From: Progne subis subis
Lineage: Eukaryota; Chordata; Aves; Passeriformes; Hirundinidae
Reading direction: 5' to 3'
DNA: 64,000 nt
NCBI GenBank assembly: GCA_022316685.1
Contig: JAKJHU010000109.1
Span: 1,571,868 to 1,635,867, forward strand
In this document: positions 12,501-27,500 of the stretch, piece after piece
How the letters are laid out: each line of letters opens with the position of its first letter
Position numbering within the stretch: position 1 is the stretch's first letter
Notes under the pieces: generated by a model
What the model saw: the letters and a program-made list of their open reading frames with translations, nothing else
What the model was told of the DNA's origin: nothing
Databases searched by the model: none
Made by a program: the position numbers and the translations under genes

Positions 12501-15500
12501 GTCTTGTAGCTTTTATTTTTTTTTTTAAAGAAGTGAATGCGCATGTAATGACATGCTTTATACCAATGCACAAAAATTGGTTTATTTGGCTAGTGCTTGA
12601 GTACAGATGCTGTCACTAATGTTTTAAATGGGAAGGTAGTCTGTCTACAGTCCAAGCCCTGAACTTCTTACTGCAGTCTTGCTGTCTGTCCTCCCCTGTC
12701 CTCTCCCCTCCCGCTTCAGAAGTCTGGACTAACTGGGTGTAGTGGGCATACATGGAGCTACATACTGCATTGTGGATTGGCCTTGAAAGGTTTTTAAGAA
12801 CAGTCAATGTAGTGAAAAATACTTGGCAGTATTTTTCGGAGTGGGATGTGGGAAAGTTAATATTAACAAAAATTACAATGTAGGATTTGTCATGGAGGTG
12901 CCTTACTACTTGTGGAAGTCAAGTAAATTATTTATTCTTGATAGGATGTGGGATTATTTCTTTTTCTTGAAATTGATTGAATGTTAATGTAGTTTCTATA
13001 ATTTCAGTTCTTAATTTACATTAATAAAACATGCAGTGCCATGCATTTATAAGATTGTTGTGTTTTGAAATAAGTACCAGAACCAGATTTTTATTTTTTA
13101 CCTGGAGGTTGCATGAGCAACCACACTCATTTGTTGTACTGTGCAGTCCGCACCTCTAACCAAGCTCCTGGCTGGTGTGGACAGGGGATAATGTCCAGTG
13201 AGGAACCTCAGGATCCCACATTCAGACAATTGGCATGTCTGGGAGGGGAAATGCATTTCTTGGGAATTCAGCTTTTGAGCAATTCCTTTACACATTCTCT
13301 AAAGGCACTTGGCAGAATCAGAGAGATAGAAGATGAAACAAGCTGTAAGTGTAAAGGCAGAATGTTAGTATTCCACCCTGGCTTTGAGTATCCATAAGTG
13401 TTTGGTCTGTGTTGTGGGTTGGGTTTTTTTTCTTTTGGGATGTTTGGATTTTCTGGGGTGGGGTCAGGTTTGGTTTTGTTTTTAATTATTATTTTGTAGT
13501 TAAAACTTACTTATTGTCTTTCCTCTTCCTTAGACAGTAAATATGATCCCATGTTTAGTTTTATCTAAGTTATTTTAGCGGAACTGTGCTCAGTTCAAAC
13601 AGCCACAGTACAAAAGAACTTGGAAATCCCTTTGGCTGATAAGACCCTGAAGCATCTGTTCATAAAAATCAAGGCAGTGTAACTTGTACCTCTATTTGAA
13701 ACATGACATGATACATTTCTGTGTCAGATATCATTTTTCAAGGGTTTGAGAGATTCCTAGTGTCAGTGATCTTTAATACTTCATATTCTTCATCATAGAA
13801 TATTCTTTCTACTTCTAATATTTAATACTTGATAAAAGCAACCCTCTGCTGAGTAATTGGAGGGTACAATTTGCCTAAAGATGGTCTTGCTGTTGGTGCC
13901 ATGCAATTGTCAGAGCAAAGGCTGAAAGACTCACCAGTGATAAGTGGACATCATAATTTTCTAGGGATTTATTTAAGTCAGAGCCCATCCAATATGTTGC
14001 TTTCTAATATAAACGTTGAATCAAGTCTGAGAATGGTGTCAAAAAATCTTTAATCCGCTTTAGTACTTTGTGAATTATATCAAGAGGAATCTGAAAATTG
14101 CACTTGGGTTTGTTTAACCTGACTTTTCAGAGGCTTTGTGAAAGGCTGTAAATCACTTCATGCTTCTTTGTAATGGTTTTGCTATTCATAGTATGTTCTG
14201 TATTCTGGATTTTTTTAGTCCCTCTGCATGCTGAAGGGAGAAGGCAGCTCTCCAGACCAATGGAAACACCGGGGTAGCACAGCCACTGCAGGCTGAGCAG
14301 TCTGTGTTTGCCAGGGTAGCGTGTTGGTGCCCTGGTTGGTCAGCCTGGCTCCTCTGGCTGTTGTGAGCTGTGGCTCAGGACGGGGCTGGTTCCTGCAGAG
14401 CCCTTGGGAGCCTGTGGGCTGTGCAGGACTGTGCTGCAGCTCTCCATGGCCTGGTCACGGGCCCCCGCTTCCTCCAGTGCCCAGCAGAGTTGGCTGCGAT
14501 GGGTTGGGGAGGAGCTTGCATTCGGGAATCCTCACTGGTGCAGGACGTGACCGATGTCCTGCAGAGCTGTGCCAGCGTTCCTGGCTCTGGCAGTACCCAG
14601 CCTGGGCTGGCACAGGGCTGCCTCAGGTCTGTAAAGCTCACTGACTTGCAGCAGTAGTGTCATGCATTTAGGATGAATAACTTGGAGGATGAAGCACACC
14701 CTGAAAGCTGGGTCAGTGTTTTTGTGATGCTGTTCTGGACTTAGTTCTGATTGGCTAATTTGTTAATCACTCATGAATTAATGCTTTGTGAGCATCACAC
14801 AGGTCCTGTCTTATCAAAAGTATGTGGCTGCAATGAGATCTCTCTAAGAATTTTCAATATTTAAGGTTCATTTGAACTGAACGCTTTATAAAGTTAAATT
14901 ACAATTTAAAGTAAAACCTGAACAATGTCCCTAGTAGTCTTAGCAGTATATGACTTTACATAATCACTAATCTTTTACTTATTGAAGGTTATGCTTATTT
15001 TTTTTCTCTCTCTCTTTTTTTCTCTTTTAATGTAGATTTGAGTGTCCTAAGTCAAAATGCTTCAGCAGAGAGAGCTAGAAATATTCTAGCTATGGAGACT
15101 TCTCCTACAGACCTGGTGGGGGAACAAGCAGCTTCCCAGCCTGCACCAGTCCAAGCAAGTGCCATCAATTTCTCACTTAAACAATGGAGTACTGAGATCA
15201 AGTAAGTTGGGAACCTGGGAGAAAGAGTTACCATGAGATTGGTAGTTCCTGGCCAAGACTATTTCCTACATCGGTATGTGATCGGTGGAGCTTCTTAGAA
15301 TGATGGGAGGTAATGGGGTGGATTTTATCTCTTCAAGTAAACTGTTTCTTTATTTACTGTTTGAAGGTCTAAGGGAACATTATTGTGTAGCATCACTGAT
15401 ATCTGAAAGGGAGACTTAAGTCCTGTACAACACTTCGAGTGATGGCTTTGCTCTCTGAACCCCAGCAGTTGTTGAGTTATTGGGGCTGAATTGTATTCTC

Positions 15501-18500
15501 AGCCACTGCTGGTTTTTCTTGGAGCTGCCAATTCCCAGCCTTGTAGTAGTCATAGTGCTCAATGCATAGGAACTATTTTTAGTGATGAAAATCAAACCAA
15601 TATAAATCCTTACTTTCTGTTTTCTTCTTAAAGAAGTGAGAGCACAGGACACAGATTTGAAGTGGATGTGATTTGAATTCCTGAGCAAAAATGTGTCTGA
15701 CCCCTTCTGAACAACATCAGACCCCTCACTCATAATAAATTTACTCTTTAGTATTAATTGCTTTAAGGAAAGCAGTCCCATTGGTTTTCAGTTGGGTTTC
15801 TTTCTAAAGCATCTTGTGCTTTGCTTTGCCCACATAGATGGATTTTCCACTTCTGTTTAAAGCGTGTTACAGTGCTAGCACAGAGCAGTTCACAAAGCAG
15901 AGCCGTAGCTTTGGTTAACCAGACCACATCCTTCTTGAGCTGGGAGGAAAACGTTCATTTTCATCAGCAGTGCCAAGTTAAACAGATCCTTTTTAAAGCT
16001 TTCTGGTTTATCACAGAGATCTGAGAGATACCAGATGGTGTTGGTTTTGACTCTTTTTCTGGCTGTGGTTTATTTTTTCCTAATTTGGTGGTTGATTTCA
16101 TTCCTTCTCCAGCAGTTCTGTGCCGTTTGGGGCAGGGTATTGTGGTGGCCAAGAGGTGGCCTGAAGGCCTCGCAGTTATAATTAATGCCAATTTTATAAG
16201 TGAGACATAAGCAGTTATTAAGCCCCCTGGGTGCATGCCCTGACCCGTGCTGAGGGTTGGAGGGCAGGCCTGGGGGACGCGAGCAGCCATTGGCTGGTTG
16301 GCCGGCGGTTCAGCCAATAGGGATTGGCCGTGCGGCCCTGTGATCTATATAAGCAGGGGAGGGCGCCGTGCCGCGGCCTGTTGCGTGTGACCCTCGGTGT
16401 GTGCTGCGTCACGTTCCTGCCTCTGACACCAAAGCGGCGCCAGGCCCATGGTCTGACAGCCCTTGGAACGCGTGTGCCCTCTGCAGTGTGCTACTGGACT
16501 GTGATTAGTTACAGCCCCACTGGTACAGGATGGATCAATGTGTGTCTGAAACTGCACGGAGTTTCCTGCCTTGCTGCGAGCGCATTTTTGTTTTATATTT
16601 ATTAATTCGTATTAAGATGTGTAGATGTCTCAGTCAAAGCCTTGTCCTTCCTCCTGAACACAGTTACAGTGTGTCTGACAGAGAACATTCTGCTGTAATA
16701 GCTGTATTTGCGTCCTAGGCAGCAGCTGTGATGCAATAATGGGGGAGGGTAAGAAAAATGTCTTGGAGTTAAGCAGTATATATATATACAGTAATTAAAG
16801 TTGAAATATGCTTCTCTACTTTTAAAAATACACTTTCAAGTAATATTTGATATATACAGACATTTAGGGTTGGGGCTTTTTTGTTGTTGTTTGTTTGTTC
16901 TTTGTTTTGTTGTTGTTTTCTTTGTTTTCATGCTCTCAGCTTCTTATTTATGCAGAATATAGATATGGAAACATACTGAATTATAGTAACCCCCAGTTAT
17001 ATAACCATAAAATAAGACTTAAACCCCAAACATTTAAAAATAAAGACTAATTAGATCATATGATTGACTCTTGAGTAGGTTGTCCGATTGTACTTAGGAC
17101 AATAAATACTGTTTTCAAAATTATCTACTTAATCTTTCATCTTATTTTAATCTAATAGAAAGCAATGAAGGAGTGCTGCTTCAGTACCTTGAACAAACCC
17201 GTGCAAAAGCTTTACAAACTCAGCATCAGCTATGATTTTTCATGGGCCTACCAGCAGTTTTTTAAAGAAGCTCTTCTGGAAGTCACTTGACTTGCTCTTT
17301 GTGGTTTTTCCAAACTTTAGAAGGTGTTCAGGCTTTTAAATGTTGAGGCTGAGGGAATGCAGAACAGGCAGTTTGGAGTTGCCTGATAAGAGACCAGCCA
17401 CCATCTGGAGAAGAAATGTAGAGATGCCGGGGGACACTTCCTGAGACTGATATTGAGTGCCCAATCCATCATCAGGAAATATATCCATTATCACCTGCTT
17501 GGATCTACTTAATTTGTGTGGAACATCTGATCAAAGAAATTAGGCTTCTTGCCCCCAACAAGAATTGTATTCTTTCTGGAAGAAAATTAAAACTGTAGCC
17601 AAGCTTGTAAATTGATTGCTGAAATAGTTTTCTTTATAACCATTAGGATTATTTTAAAATTGTAAATATTTATCAGTTCATCAGATTATAAAAGTTGTGT
17701 AATGCTTAATGATTGGTCTTTAGAGTTCATGTTGATGTTAAAACTTGTGAAGCTGAAAGACTGGCTTGGATCGTCAAATGATCTTGAAAGTGTAATATGA
17801 GTTCTTTTGTGCTTAAGTTTCAAAGAGAGAATGTTGACGATTGAGTGAAAGCATTTTTGTGAGCTTGCACAGACTGTGGAAAATGCTGAGATACTACCTA
17901 TATTTCTAGTTTTACACCTAAAATATTAAACTGGTTGATGTGGGTTGATTTGGAATGTCCTGGTGTAGTTGAAAAAAGGCTTTGCAGTAGTGAGCTATGT
18001 TAATACTCATGGAGGTAAGAGCGGACGTTCCGTGATGGTTGTGGGGGAGCGGGGCCGGGTAATCTTACCCCCTGGGAAATGTATTGTTCTCCTATAGAAT
18101 TATCTGGCTGGAATTCAGAGGATGCCCCTGAAGTGTTCTCAGAGATAGTTGGCCATGTTCCACCGTAGAAGAGAAAAACTGCAAAGGAGTCTTGTCATCA
18201 GCATTTCAGCTGCAGCAGGTCTCTTGGATGATCCTAAGTTTCCCATTAATCCCCAGTATGGAGCTATAACACACATGTGTTTTGACTGCATGCTGTTCAG
18301 TTTAATGCTTGGCAGTTACCCTAAAATTCTAAACTACAACTGATCAATAAAGAGATGCTGCTTGTAAATCCTAACTTTGTTTTGTACTTGCCCGCTGCAA
18401 AAATAAGTCTAAAACAGGGGATGCAAAAGACCATGTCATTAAAGCAAAATAATTCTTCTATTCTTGGAATGTAGCACTATTGATTGCAAGTGCCATTTGG

Positions 18501-21500
18501 TGGCATATGCCTTATTTTCTTTGAGCTTTTATTTGGTATTGGTTTTGTCTGTTTTTAGCTTGTTTTTAGTTTGCAGTGTTTGAACTGTGAAAAGCCCCTT
18601 ATGCCAGGAATGCAGAATGGAGAAATGTTTGTCACTTTTTCCTGCTGTCTTTTTCACAGAAATTCCATGTCCTCCTTAAGAAAAGGAAGTAATGAAAATC
18701 GCAAGAGTGTATTTTATACCACTGAGGAGTGGGAACTGCTGGATCCAACCCCAAAAGACTTGGAGGACTCAATGGCTCTAGAAGAAAAGAGGAAACACCT
18801 GGCAGAAGGAAATAAAGGTAGAAGTGGAGGAAGGAAGGGGATCATATACCTTAATTTGTTTAGCATAGAGTACTGTGTTATGTCTGTCTCTAGGAAATCA
18901 GTGGAAGCTTATCTTTATACAAACCACATCCACAGCTCTGTAAATTATTTTTTAAAAGATCATTTCCTTATGATGTGTTTGGGGTCCCCTGCTGTTCAAA
19001 TACAAGGGAATAAAGACAAAGCCTTGTTGTCCACTGTTTTGGGTTTCCTGAGCTTGCTATTGGTTCATTTTGTCACAGGAGTTGCAAGTAACAAGGCGAA
19101 AGGAAATGTGGATGTTTGTAATTACTCACTTGTAGTGTCACTCACTGAAGCAGAATTACCTTTAGACTCTGTATGTATGTACCTGTTACATTGTCTTGCG
19201 TCTGAAATGGGGTAGAAGCAGGGATGGACATGAAGCAGTAGCTCAGCTGTGTATTTTAACTGGTTCTCAGATTTGACCAGTCCCTGGGATAACCTTGTCA
19301 AGATATTTTTACGCTTCTTTAAGAGCACTTTAGGTGACGTCCAAGTAATTTAAAAATGTTTTCTGTTAGAAAACATCCTGTGTGTGGAGGTGAAATATTA
19401 CATTGAATCCTCCTATAGGAGCAGTGGGCTGTGATATCAGAGATTGTTTTGTTCTGATTATTTGAAGCAAAGTTTACTTCGCCATAGTTAGGGATGCTTG
19501 TAATTTTCAGTAATGAATTGTTAAATTCTCTTCTTGTCTTGTATGAAAAGTGTTAATTTATGAGCCAAGTCTTTCATCTGGGAGGGGAGAAGGTTTTGAG
19601 GTTTTTTTTTATTCCCACCAAAGGAAGCAACTTGGAAAATGAGGCGTGTTTAACACTATTGTATTGAGTGGTTTGAAAGCTGCTCAAAGTCTAATGTTAA
19701 TGAATATGTTTTTTAAGGAAATCTGAATGCTTTGAAATGCCTGTTGACTAAGTGAACTGAACTAGAAGAAATTGTTTTGTGCAGGACTGACTAGTTCAGC
19801 TTTTCCATTTGATTTTGGCCGCATTCCACACAAAGCAAGGCGCCCGTTGAAAGATGTGATTGGATCAAGCAAGAACCGCAACAGCAGCGACTCTTCCCCA
19901 GCAGAGTGGTGCTCTGGCAATGGGAACAGACTGGTCTCTGAACTGCAACTAAAGTATCAAAGCCAGCAGGAAGAGTTGGAGAAGCTAAAGAAAGATCTTT
20001 TGAGCCAAAAGGTAATTAAACCTTCAGGCAAAGTGCACAAAAACAAATGGGTCTGGCAGGTGATTGTGAGTTTAACCTTTCTGGCCATCTCGTGTTAAGA
20101 ACTGGTTGGTTGTTATAAAAGGGTGGTTCTAAACCAACCTTTGTGTACAAAAAGTCTTGAAACAAGAAGGACCATCTTTTACACCTGTTGAAGATAAGAT
20201 CTCTGAATAAAACTTCCATTTGCACGCTGTTAATTGAATTGGTTTATCTATCTTCCTTATTCTCCAAAGTTAACTTTTTCGGTGTCTGCCAGGATCCTGG
20301 CTGATAGTCATAGCTTCTTTTTCTATATGTACATAAAATATCTGAGGAACTTCTCCTTTCAGATTCTCTTTCTTTGTCTTTTTGATTCTTTCAGCACTTG
20401 TGCAGTGGGTGGGAAATAGACCTGGCATCTTTCTCTCCTCAGGAGGGGTTTTCTAAGATAGGCCTAACCAATAATGTGTGTACATAGACTGCAGTCACAT
20501 GGTGGTCATGCTCGTGTGCCCTCATAACTCCAATTTATTCAATACCTTGGTTTTATCGAAAAGAACTTTGATTTATTTTAAGAAGAAAAATGTTTTAGAT
20601 CTTACGTGGAGCTGCTGCTTCTGCTATTTGTATTTTCCTTTTTGTGAGGTGATCAAAGGGAAACCAAAGAAGGAGTCTGAGCCCTGTATTTATACTCATT
20701 TTAGGCATTATCTCGCCTAAGAATACGTTTGAGCTTCTGAGCCTGTTTCTGTTAGAAATCTCATTGGTCTAGTGCAACACTGCATCCGCAGCTCCTTCTC
20801 TTTTAATATGAAGCAAAAGAAAAACAGTGTCTTAGGTAGCCACTTCTGTGGCAAGACTTTCTAAACAGCCTTTCAAATACTTCCTTTTGGCAGAGCAGCA
20901 TTTGTTTTTTACCTCCTTTTATTTTCTCTGCATCCGTTAGAGAAGAGAGCTCTAGGTTACCTTTGCTTTTTCCATTCTGTAACATTTTCCTGTTAACTTT
21001 TTGAGCTTAAGCCTCTTCCTATCCATCCTACAACAGGGCTGCTTGTAGGCAAGGCTTCTTTCAGCTTCCAAGTAACGGCTGGGCCTCAGCTGTCCACTCC
21101 TTTTCCTTAACCTGTTATAGCCACTTTCAGGCAGGATCCTTAGCTCAGTGAGGGACACTGAAGCCATCTATGTAGGCCAGTCACTGTAAGGTGTTAGCCT
21201 GCTAGAAATCATGTTGTAAATGTTCCCTTTTTTCTTTAAAACACTAGCATGAGGTCTCAACCCATTCCAAAATCTTTCTTTTGCTTGATGTTAGATTTCT
21301 AAGCTATAAAATTTAGAAACATAAAATTTCACTTGTGCGGTTTTTTGATGCTGTTTTTTTAATTCTCAGGAACTTGTTCGACTTCTGCAGCAAACAGTCC
21401 GATCTTCCCAATATGATAAATACTTCACAAGCCACCTTTGTGAGGGGGTTCCCAAAGATATGTTAGAGCTGTTGCACCAAAAAGATGACCAGATTTTGGG

Positions 21501-24500
21501 CCTCAACAATCAGCTCGAAAAGTTAAATCTGGAAAAAGATAGTCTCCAGCAGGAAGTGAAAAATCTGAAGTGTAAAGTTGGAGAACTCAATGAACAGCTG
21601 GGAATGTTGATGGAAACTATTCAAGCTAAAGATGAAGTCATCATGAAACTCTCTCGTCAGCTCAGCGAATGTGAGGACAGCACATCCTCTCAAAGTGGAG
21701 CAATAAACTCCCCCACGGCCACGTGTACTAATAAAGAGCTACAGGAACTGGACAGACTAAAAGTAAGAGCACTGTCTGTCTTGATGCATAGGGGTATCTC
21801 TTCTCCCTGTAAAAGTACTTTTTAGTCTGTCGTACTGTATGAGATCACTACAGCAGTGACACTCATCAACAAAGGCTTTCTCAGCTTGAAACCTCCACTT
21901 AGAGCTGTTATGTGGCAATCTAACCAGAACTAACTTCCTTTGGGCCATCTCTAGTGCAGGGTCCTGTACTTTCAGTAAATTGATCATTGGTGTGGAGCAG
22001 ATGGGATGTGAGAAATAATCAAAGGAGCAGGAAGGATTAAGGATGAGAGGAAAATATAAGGATGGAGGAAAACAAACAGAAAGCTTGCCTTGTTTTTTTT
22101 TTTCATTTTAAATATCAAAAGTGAGGCAAAAAAGAGCATGTGGAAAAGCAAAGGGAAGCTCTGCGGAGACAAAAAAGAGGAGTATAAGAACCTATTTTAC
22201 TAAAGCTGCTACGGCTCCTACTAATGCTTTATTTTTATTCTTTAACATAACTCTCTGAATGTGTCGCAAGTTATTAATGGAGTTACTGAAGTTCTCCACT
22301 TTGCTCTAAATAGGCTTTCTTGCCTTTGGGTAAATGTTGTATTTCAAATTGACTGACATCCCAAAGAATTTGGAATGTAAGTAACTTAAAATATGCATAA
22401 ACATACGTAATTTTCTTTGTTATATATGAGCCTAATAAGTTTAAAAAAATAAAGTTGAAACTAGAAGTCAGTGGTCTTGGCAGAATGCAGACAGAACTTG
22501 CCTGGGGAGTGTGAGGGTCCTGTGGCTGCTGGGAGGGCACCAGCCTCATCCCACAGGCTCAGCTTTCAGAGGCAGTGTTTGCAGCCAGGATCAGAGGGGA
22601 TTAGGCAGGGAAGCTCATTGCTAAGGATTTATCTTTCTATGTGGAGGCAGATACAGAACTTGTGCTTTTAATGAGGGCTGGTGAGGGTAGTGAAAACCCG
22701 AGGGACATTCATCCCCCCTTTTTTGTGTTGCTGTGGCCTCTGGGATGGGCTCAGCCTGTTCTCCCTGTCTGTCCCCTGACAGCAGCAGGCTGCCTTTTGC
22801 AGGCAGTGGAGCACTGGGAAGGATGCAGGTGAGGTACAGCACCACCCTGTGCTCATATTTGGCATGTGTGTTTCATTTACATGAAGTCCAAAAATAATAT
22901 TTGATTTGAGCCTGATATTTTTAATTATAAGTCCTATTAGTAGCTGCTGTTTCTATGCTCTAAGGTGATCTTTGTATCTTTGTCTGACAGGCATAATCTA
23001 CTTTGTTTTTTGGTATTTTTATTTTTATTTTTGTTTGGTTTTGTGTTTTTTTTTTTTAATCAACAGGACAGTCTTCAGGGTTATAAGACCCAAAATAAAT
23101 TTTTAAATAAGGAGATTTTGGAACTGTCTGCTCTACGAAGAAATGCAGAAGCAAGAGAGAGAGAATGGCAGGCAAAGGTCAGCATGTTCTCACTTGGCAA
23201 TGTCTAAAGCAGTTTTCCATACTTTCAGCTGTAAATCTACCCAGGAAATGGAACAATTTAAATGTATTCAATATGATAGCTTAAAAAGAAAAAATTCTCT
23301 CTGTCCTTACAGACCAGTCTTTCTGAATGGATTCTTGAAAGAAGTAATTTCTTTTAAACTTGCGTGATCCGGTGGACCATTTTGATAACTTATGAACAAA
23401 GGCATGTACATGTCTGAAAACATTGTTACCTCAGAACTAAGGCTGTAATGATGTTTTTTAAAGGTCTGTGACAGGACGTGTAAGGATTTGATAGGTCATT
23501 GAGTAGAGCTTTCTCCTGAGCACGAAGGATGGCTATGGTATGGTGAATGCAATTTCTGTCTAGGTGAATTTGAGTGTAGAGATGTTGCAGGGAAACAAAA
23601 GATTTCCAGTGCTTGGGGTTTGGGAAAATGCACTCATCTGTAACTGAGGTTAGATACCTGCAGCTTTGGTTCGGTAGGCTTTGCTTTTGGTTTTTTGGAA
23701 GCCATGCACTCAGTGGCCAGGCATCAATAATGTATTTTTGGCGCAGAGATGTGTTTACAATTCTTACATGCTATTACCTAACTCATATGCTACTTAAGTT
23801 GTTCTTGTTCAAACATGCACAGACTAAAGCTGCTACAATGCAACCATTTTGTTCTTTTAAGGTATCTCATGCAATGCAGTGATAATTAAGGTTTGCTCAG
23901 ATTTTCCCTATGCAAAAATACATGTGGTGGAAAGCATCTGGTCTTCTGTTTCCCGTTGTTACAAAGATGGGAGAGTTAAGCTGGCTATTAACATAAACCA
24001 ATAGAATATACAAACCAATAGAATAGCATTGAGCCAGGTTTTGAAAGAAGTAGTACAAAGTAAGTGTCTGAAGATTTATATAATATATTGTTTTCTGCAG
24101 TATACCAGCTTAGAAGCCAAACTCTGCCAGATTGAAAGTAAATACTTGATCTTGCTTCAAGAAATGAAAACTCCTGTTTGTTCTGAGGATCAAAGTCCTG
24201 CTCGTGAGGTTATCACACAGTTACTGGAAGATGCCTTGAAAGCAGAACCTAGTGAACAACCAGAACAAGCATTTTTCAAACCCCACCTGGTCAGGTACTT
24301 TGGTCTTATTAAATTAAATGTATGTGTGTTTGGGCTCTGTTATAACACTGGAAAACAGACAGTGAGACTGTATTTGCAGGTTTGGGTTATTTATTGTATT
24401 TTCCTTCATTAATGAGGGAGCAGTCATGAAATCCTTTTAGCTGTATAAATACATTGTGTTGGGGAATACATCTGGTGCAGTTTGAGGTGCAGATTGAGCT

Positions 24501-27500
24501 CTGGGTGGTCTCATCTGGAAGATGAGGGCAGTGAACTGACAATTCTTTACCTAACAAAGGGCATGAGGCCTGGTGGCACCAGCCAGCTGAGGGACACTGG
24601 GAGACACAGCCAGGGCTCAAGAGGAGGAACAAGAGGAGCTAGACTTTGGAAGGCTTGGACTGTGTGGGGTGAAAGCCCCAGGATTCTTTTGTTGAGGGTG
24701 TTTCTGGTACCAGCTGTTTCTGTGTTTCTGTGTTTTGAATAAAACGTTTTATGGAGACTGAGACTCTGCCAAGGGAAGCCTGGGGTGGAAGCTGTGAGGA
24801 AACCTGCCCTGGCTCTGAGCGTGGGGTGTGCAGGAGTCGAGCAGGGGCTGTCAGGGGCCTTTGGCCCCAGCAGTGACAGTCTGTGTTGGGAGTGTGGCTC
24901 CAGGGAAGCTCTGGAATTGTCACACTGGGAAGTTTCACTGCCATTTATTCATTAATTGAGATACAATATCAAACTTAGACAATATCAATACAATATACAC
25001 TATCAAACTTGGGTATTTCCCTACAGTTGCTGAAGGTGAGCTGCCGAGGAGATGGGTACATTCCAACTCGACCATGTTGTTAAATAAATGGCTTAATTTG
25101 TGTAGTATTATATATAGGAACATGGGCACCAAGTCTTTTGTATATGGAATTGTACAAGTAATTGTTAAATAAAGAATATACTTCAGAAAAATGTTTAATA
25201 AGAACTTGAGAGCTGTGGAAAGTGGCTTTGAAGTAACTTTATGGTGGAAACTTGAGAGCTTCAGGGCTGTTGAACATATTTTTAAAATCTCTTTTCTTCC
25301 TCTCCATTTCAGTGAATATGATATATACGGTTTTCAGACCGTCCCAGAGGATGATGAGGAGGAGAAACTAGTAGCAAAATCACGAGCTTTGGACTTAAGA
25401 TCACTTTCACTCAGTGAAAATCGGGAGATCTCCACAGGAGTGAAATGGGAAAACTATCTTGCAAGCACAATGAATAGGGAGATGATGCGCTGTGTGGAAC
25501 TGAAGAACCTTATTCGGTGTGGAATTCCGCACGAACACCGTTCCAAGGTGTGGAAATGGTGCATCAGTCTCCATGTTAAAAAGTTCAAGGACAGCGCTGT
25601 TCCTGGCTACTTCCAAACCTTGCTTCAAAAAGCTCTGGAAAAACCAAATCCCGCGTCTAAACAGATTGAGTTGGATCTCTTGAGGACTTTGCCAAACAAC
25701 AAACATTACTCCTCCCCAACATCTGAAGGGATCCAGAAGCTGCGAAACGTGCTGCTGGCATTTTCCTGGAGAAATCCTGATATAGGATATTGCCAAGGGC
25801 TCAACAGGTAAGGTTTTGCTTACCTGAGACGCTTAATGAGCCTTTCAAATCACATATATAGCAACATGGCTTCCAGCAGTGGTTCGAACGCTTCGTGGGG
25901 TTGTATGCTTGTAATTTATAATAAACAAATAAATATCACATATTTTAAACCAGTGAAAAAAGCAATTGACCTGGATAATAAATTTTGTAAAATCAACTTA
26001 GCATCAAAACTGGAGCTGGAATTAACTCATAAGAAACGAGCTACTTAAATGTAGTTTTACATTGACTTCATGTCAGTTGTAGGGGATCTTGTTGCTTTTT
26101 TGTGCAAGAATTTGTTAGGTTTTTTCCTCCATTTAAAACAAGCAGAAAAAAATTCTCGAAAGCTTTTTTTTTTATTGTTAAGACAACAAATTTCGGCATT
26201 TTCCGCTGATGTCTTCAATCAGAATTGCAGAATTTAAAGGAGATTGTTGTGTTAATGCTAAGAAACATTCTGATTCCTTTTAGTTGGCCTTTGCCAGCTT
26301 TGCTACTTGGAGATCTGTAGTCAAGGAAGGTGCTACTTGGTGCAGGTGTATTGGTTTAACACTTCCCTGTGATGTACTACTATAGGTGTCCACTTGTGCG
26401 CTATTTTATGTACTAGAATAGGCTTTTGAACTTAGAGCAGCTCTGTCATTTGAAATAGCACTGAAGAAGTTGTAGAATAGAAGCAGTGAGTAATGTAGAG
26501 GTGGTGAGGTGGTGGTGGTAGCAGTAGTAGTAGTATGGAAACCTCCACCTAACACCCTTATAATAAACATCTCCTTTCTAAACTAGACTGTGTTTAGAGA
26601 GCTCTTAAAATTGGCAACACCAACACTTCAAGAAATTCTTAGAGCAAATTTTTCTCATTTTCTTATTTAGCTGAACACAAATACTTTGTCTGAGAAGGCT
26701 TGGCTTTGCCCCATCTTAAACTCCATTAAGTTTTGCTGTTCAGTGCTCTGCTGTTAATACATTTATCTCTGCTGAACAGAAACAAATACTTCACTGTAAT
26801 GGTTCTTAGTATAGTTTGTGATACTATAATAATCTTCTCCTCAAAATAAACTCTGTTTTCAGGTTGGTAGCAATTGCACTTCTGTACTTGGAACAGGAAG
26901 ATGCTTTTTGGTGTCTGGTAACAATAGTGGAAGTTTTCATGCCTCGTGATTATTATACTAAGACGCTGCTGGGATCCCAGGTATGTGCTCTGCTGGGGTA
27001 AAGTCTGGTCCTGTACACTGCAGCCAGTCTAAAGCTTTCCTCTGCAACTGCCTGATAGGCCTCTTTGGAAGGGGGTGGGAGTGGAATTCACAGGGGTGGG
27101 TTCCAGGCACTAGGACCCTCGTTTGGACAAGGACTCTAAGTGAGATAGTTGTTCAGTGTCCTGCTTGGAGCAGTCCTTCTCACTGATAGCTTCACGGCCC
27201 TGAGCTGTGGTATCGTTCCTTTCCTCACGTTTGGGGGCATGGTGGTGCTGGGCTCGGGGGGAGGGCAGGGTGAGATGAGAATGCCTTTGTAGGGCTGTGG
27301 TCAGTAGCCCCTATAGCATTCCTGCTTCCCAGTGATGCTCTGGTCCAGGCTGCCTCTTCCAGCCAAGTGTTTGCCCAGCATGGTCTCTGCTCCTGTGCTC
27401 CTGTACCAGTGCAGCACTGGTGACCAGTACTAAAAACACTCCACCTGTGTGTGAGGAGCCTGTGGGACTGGGGCTGGCTTTAGAAGCAGAGAAGGGCAAT

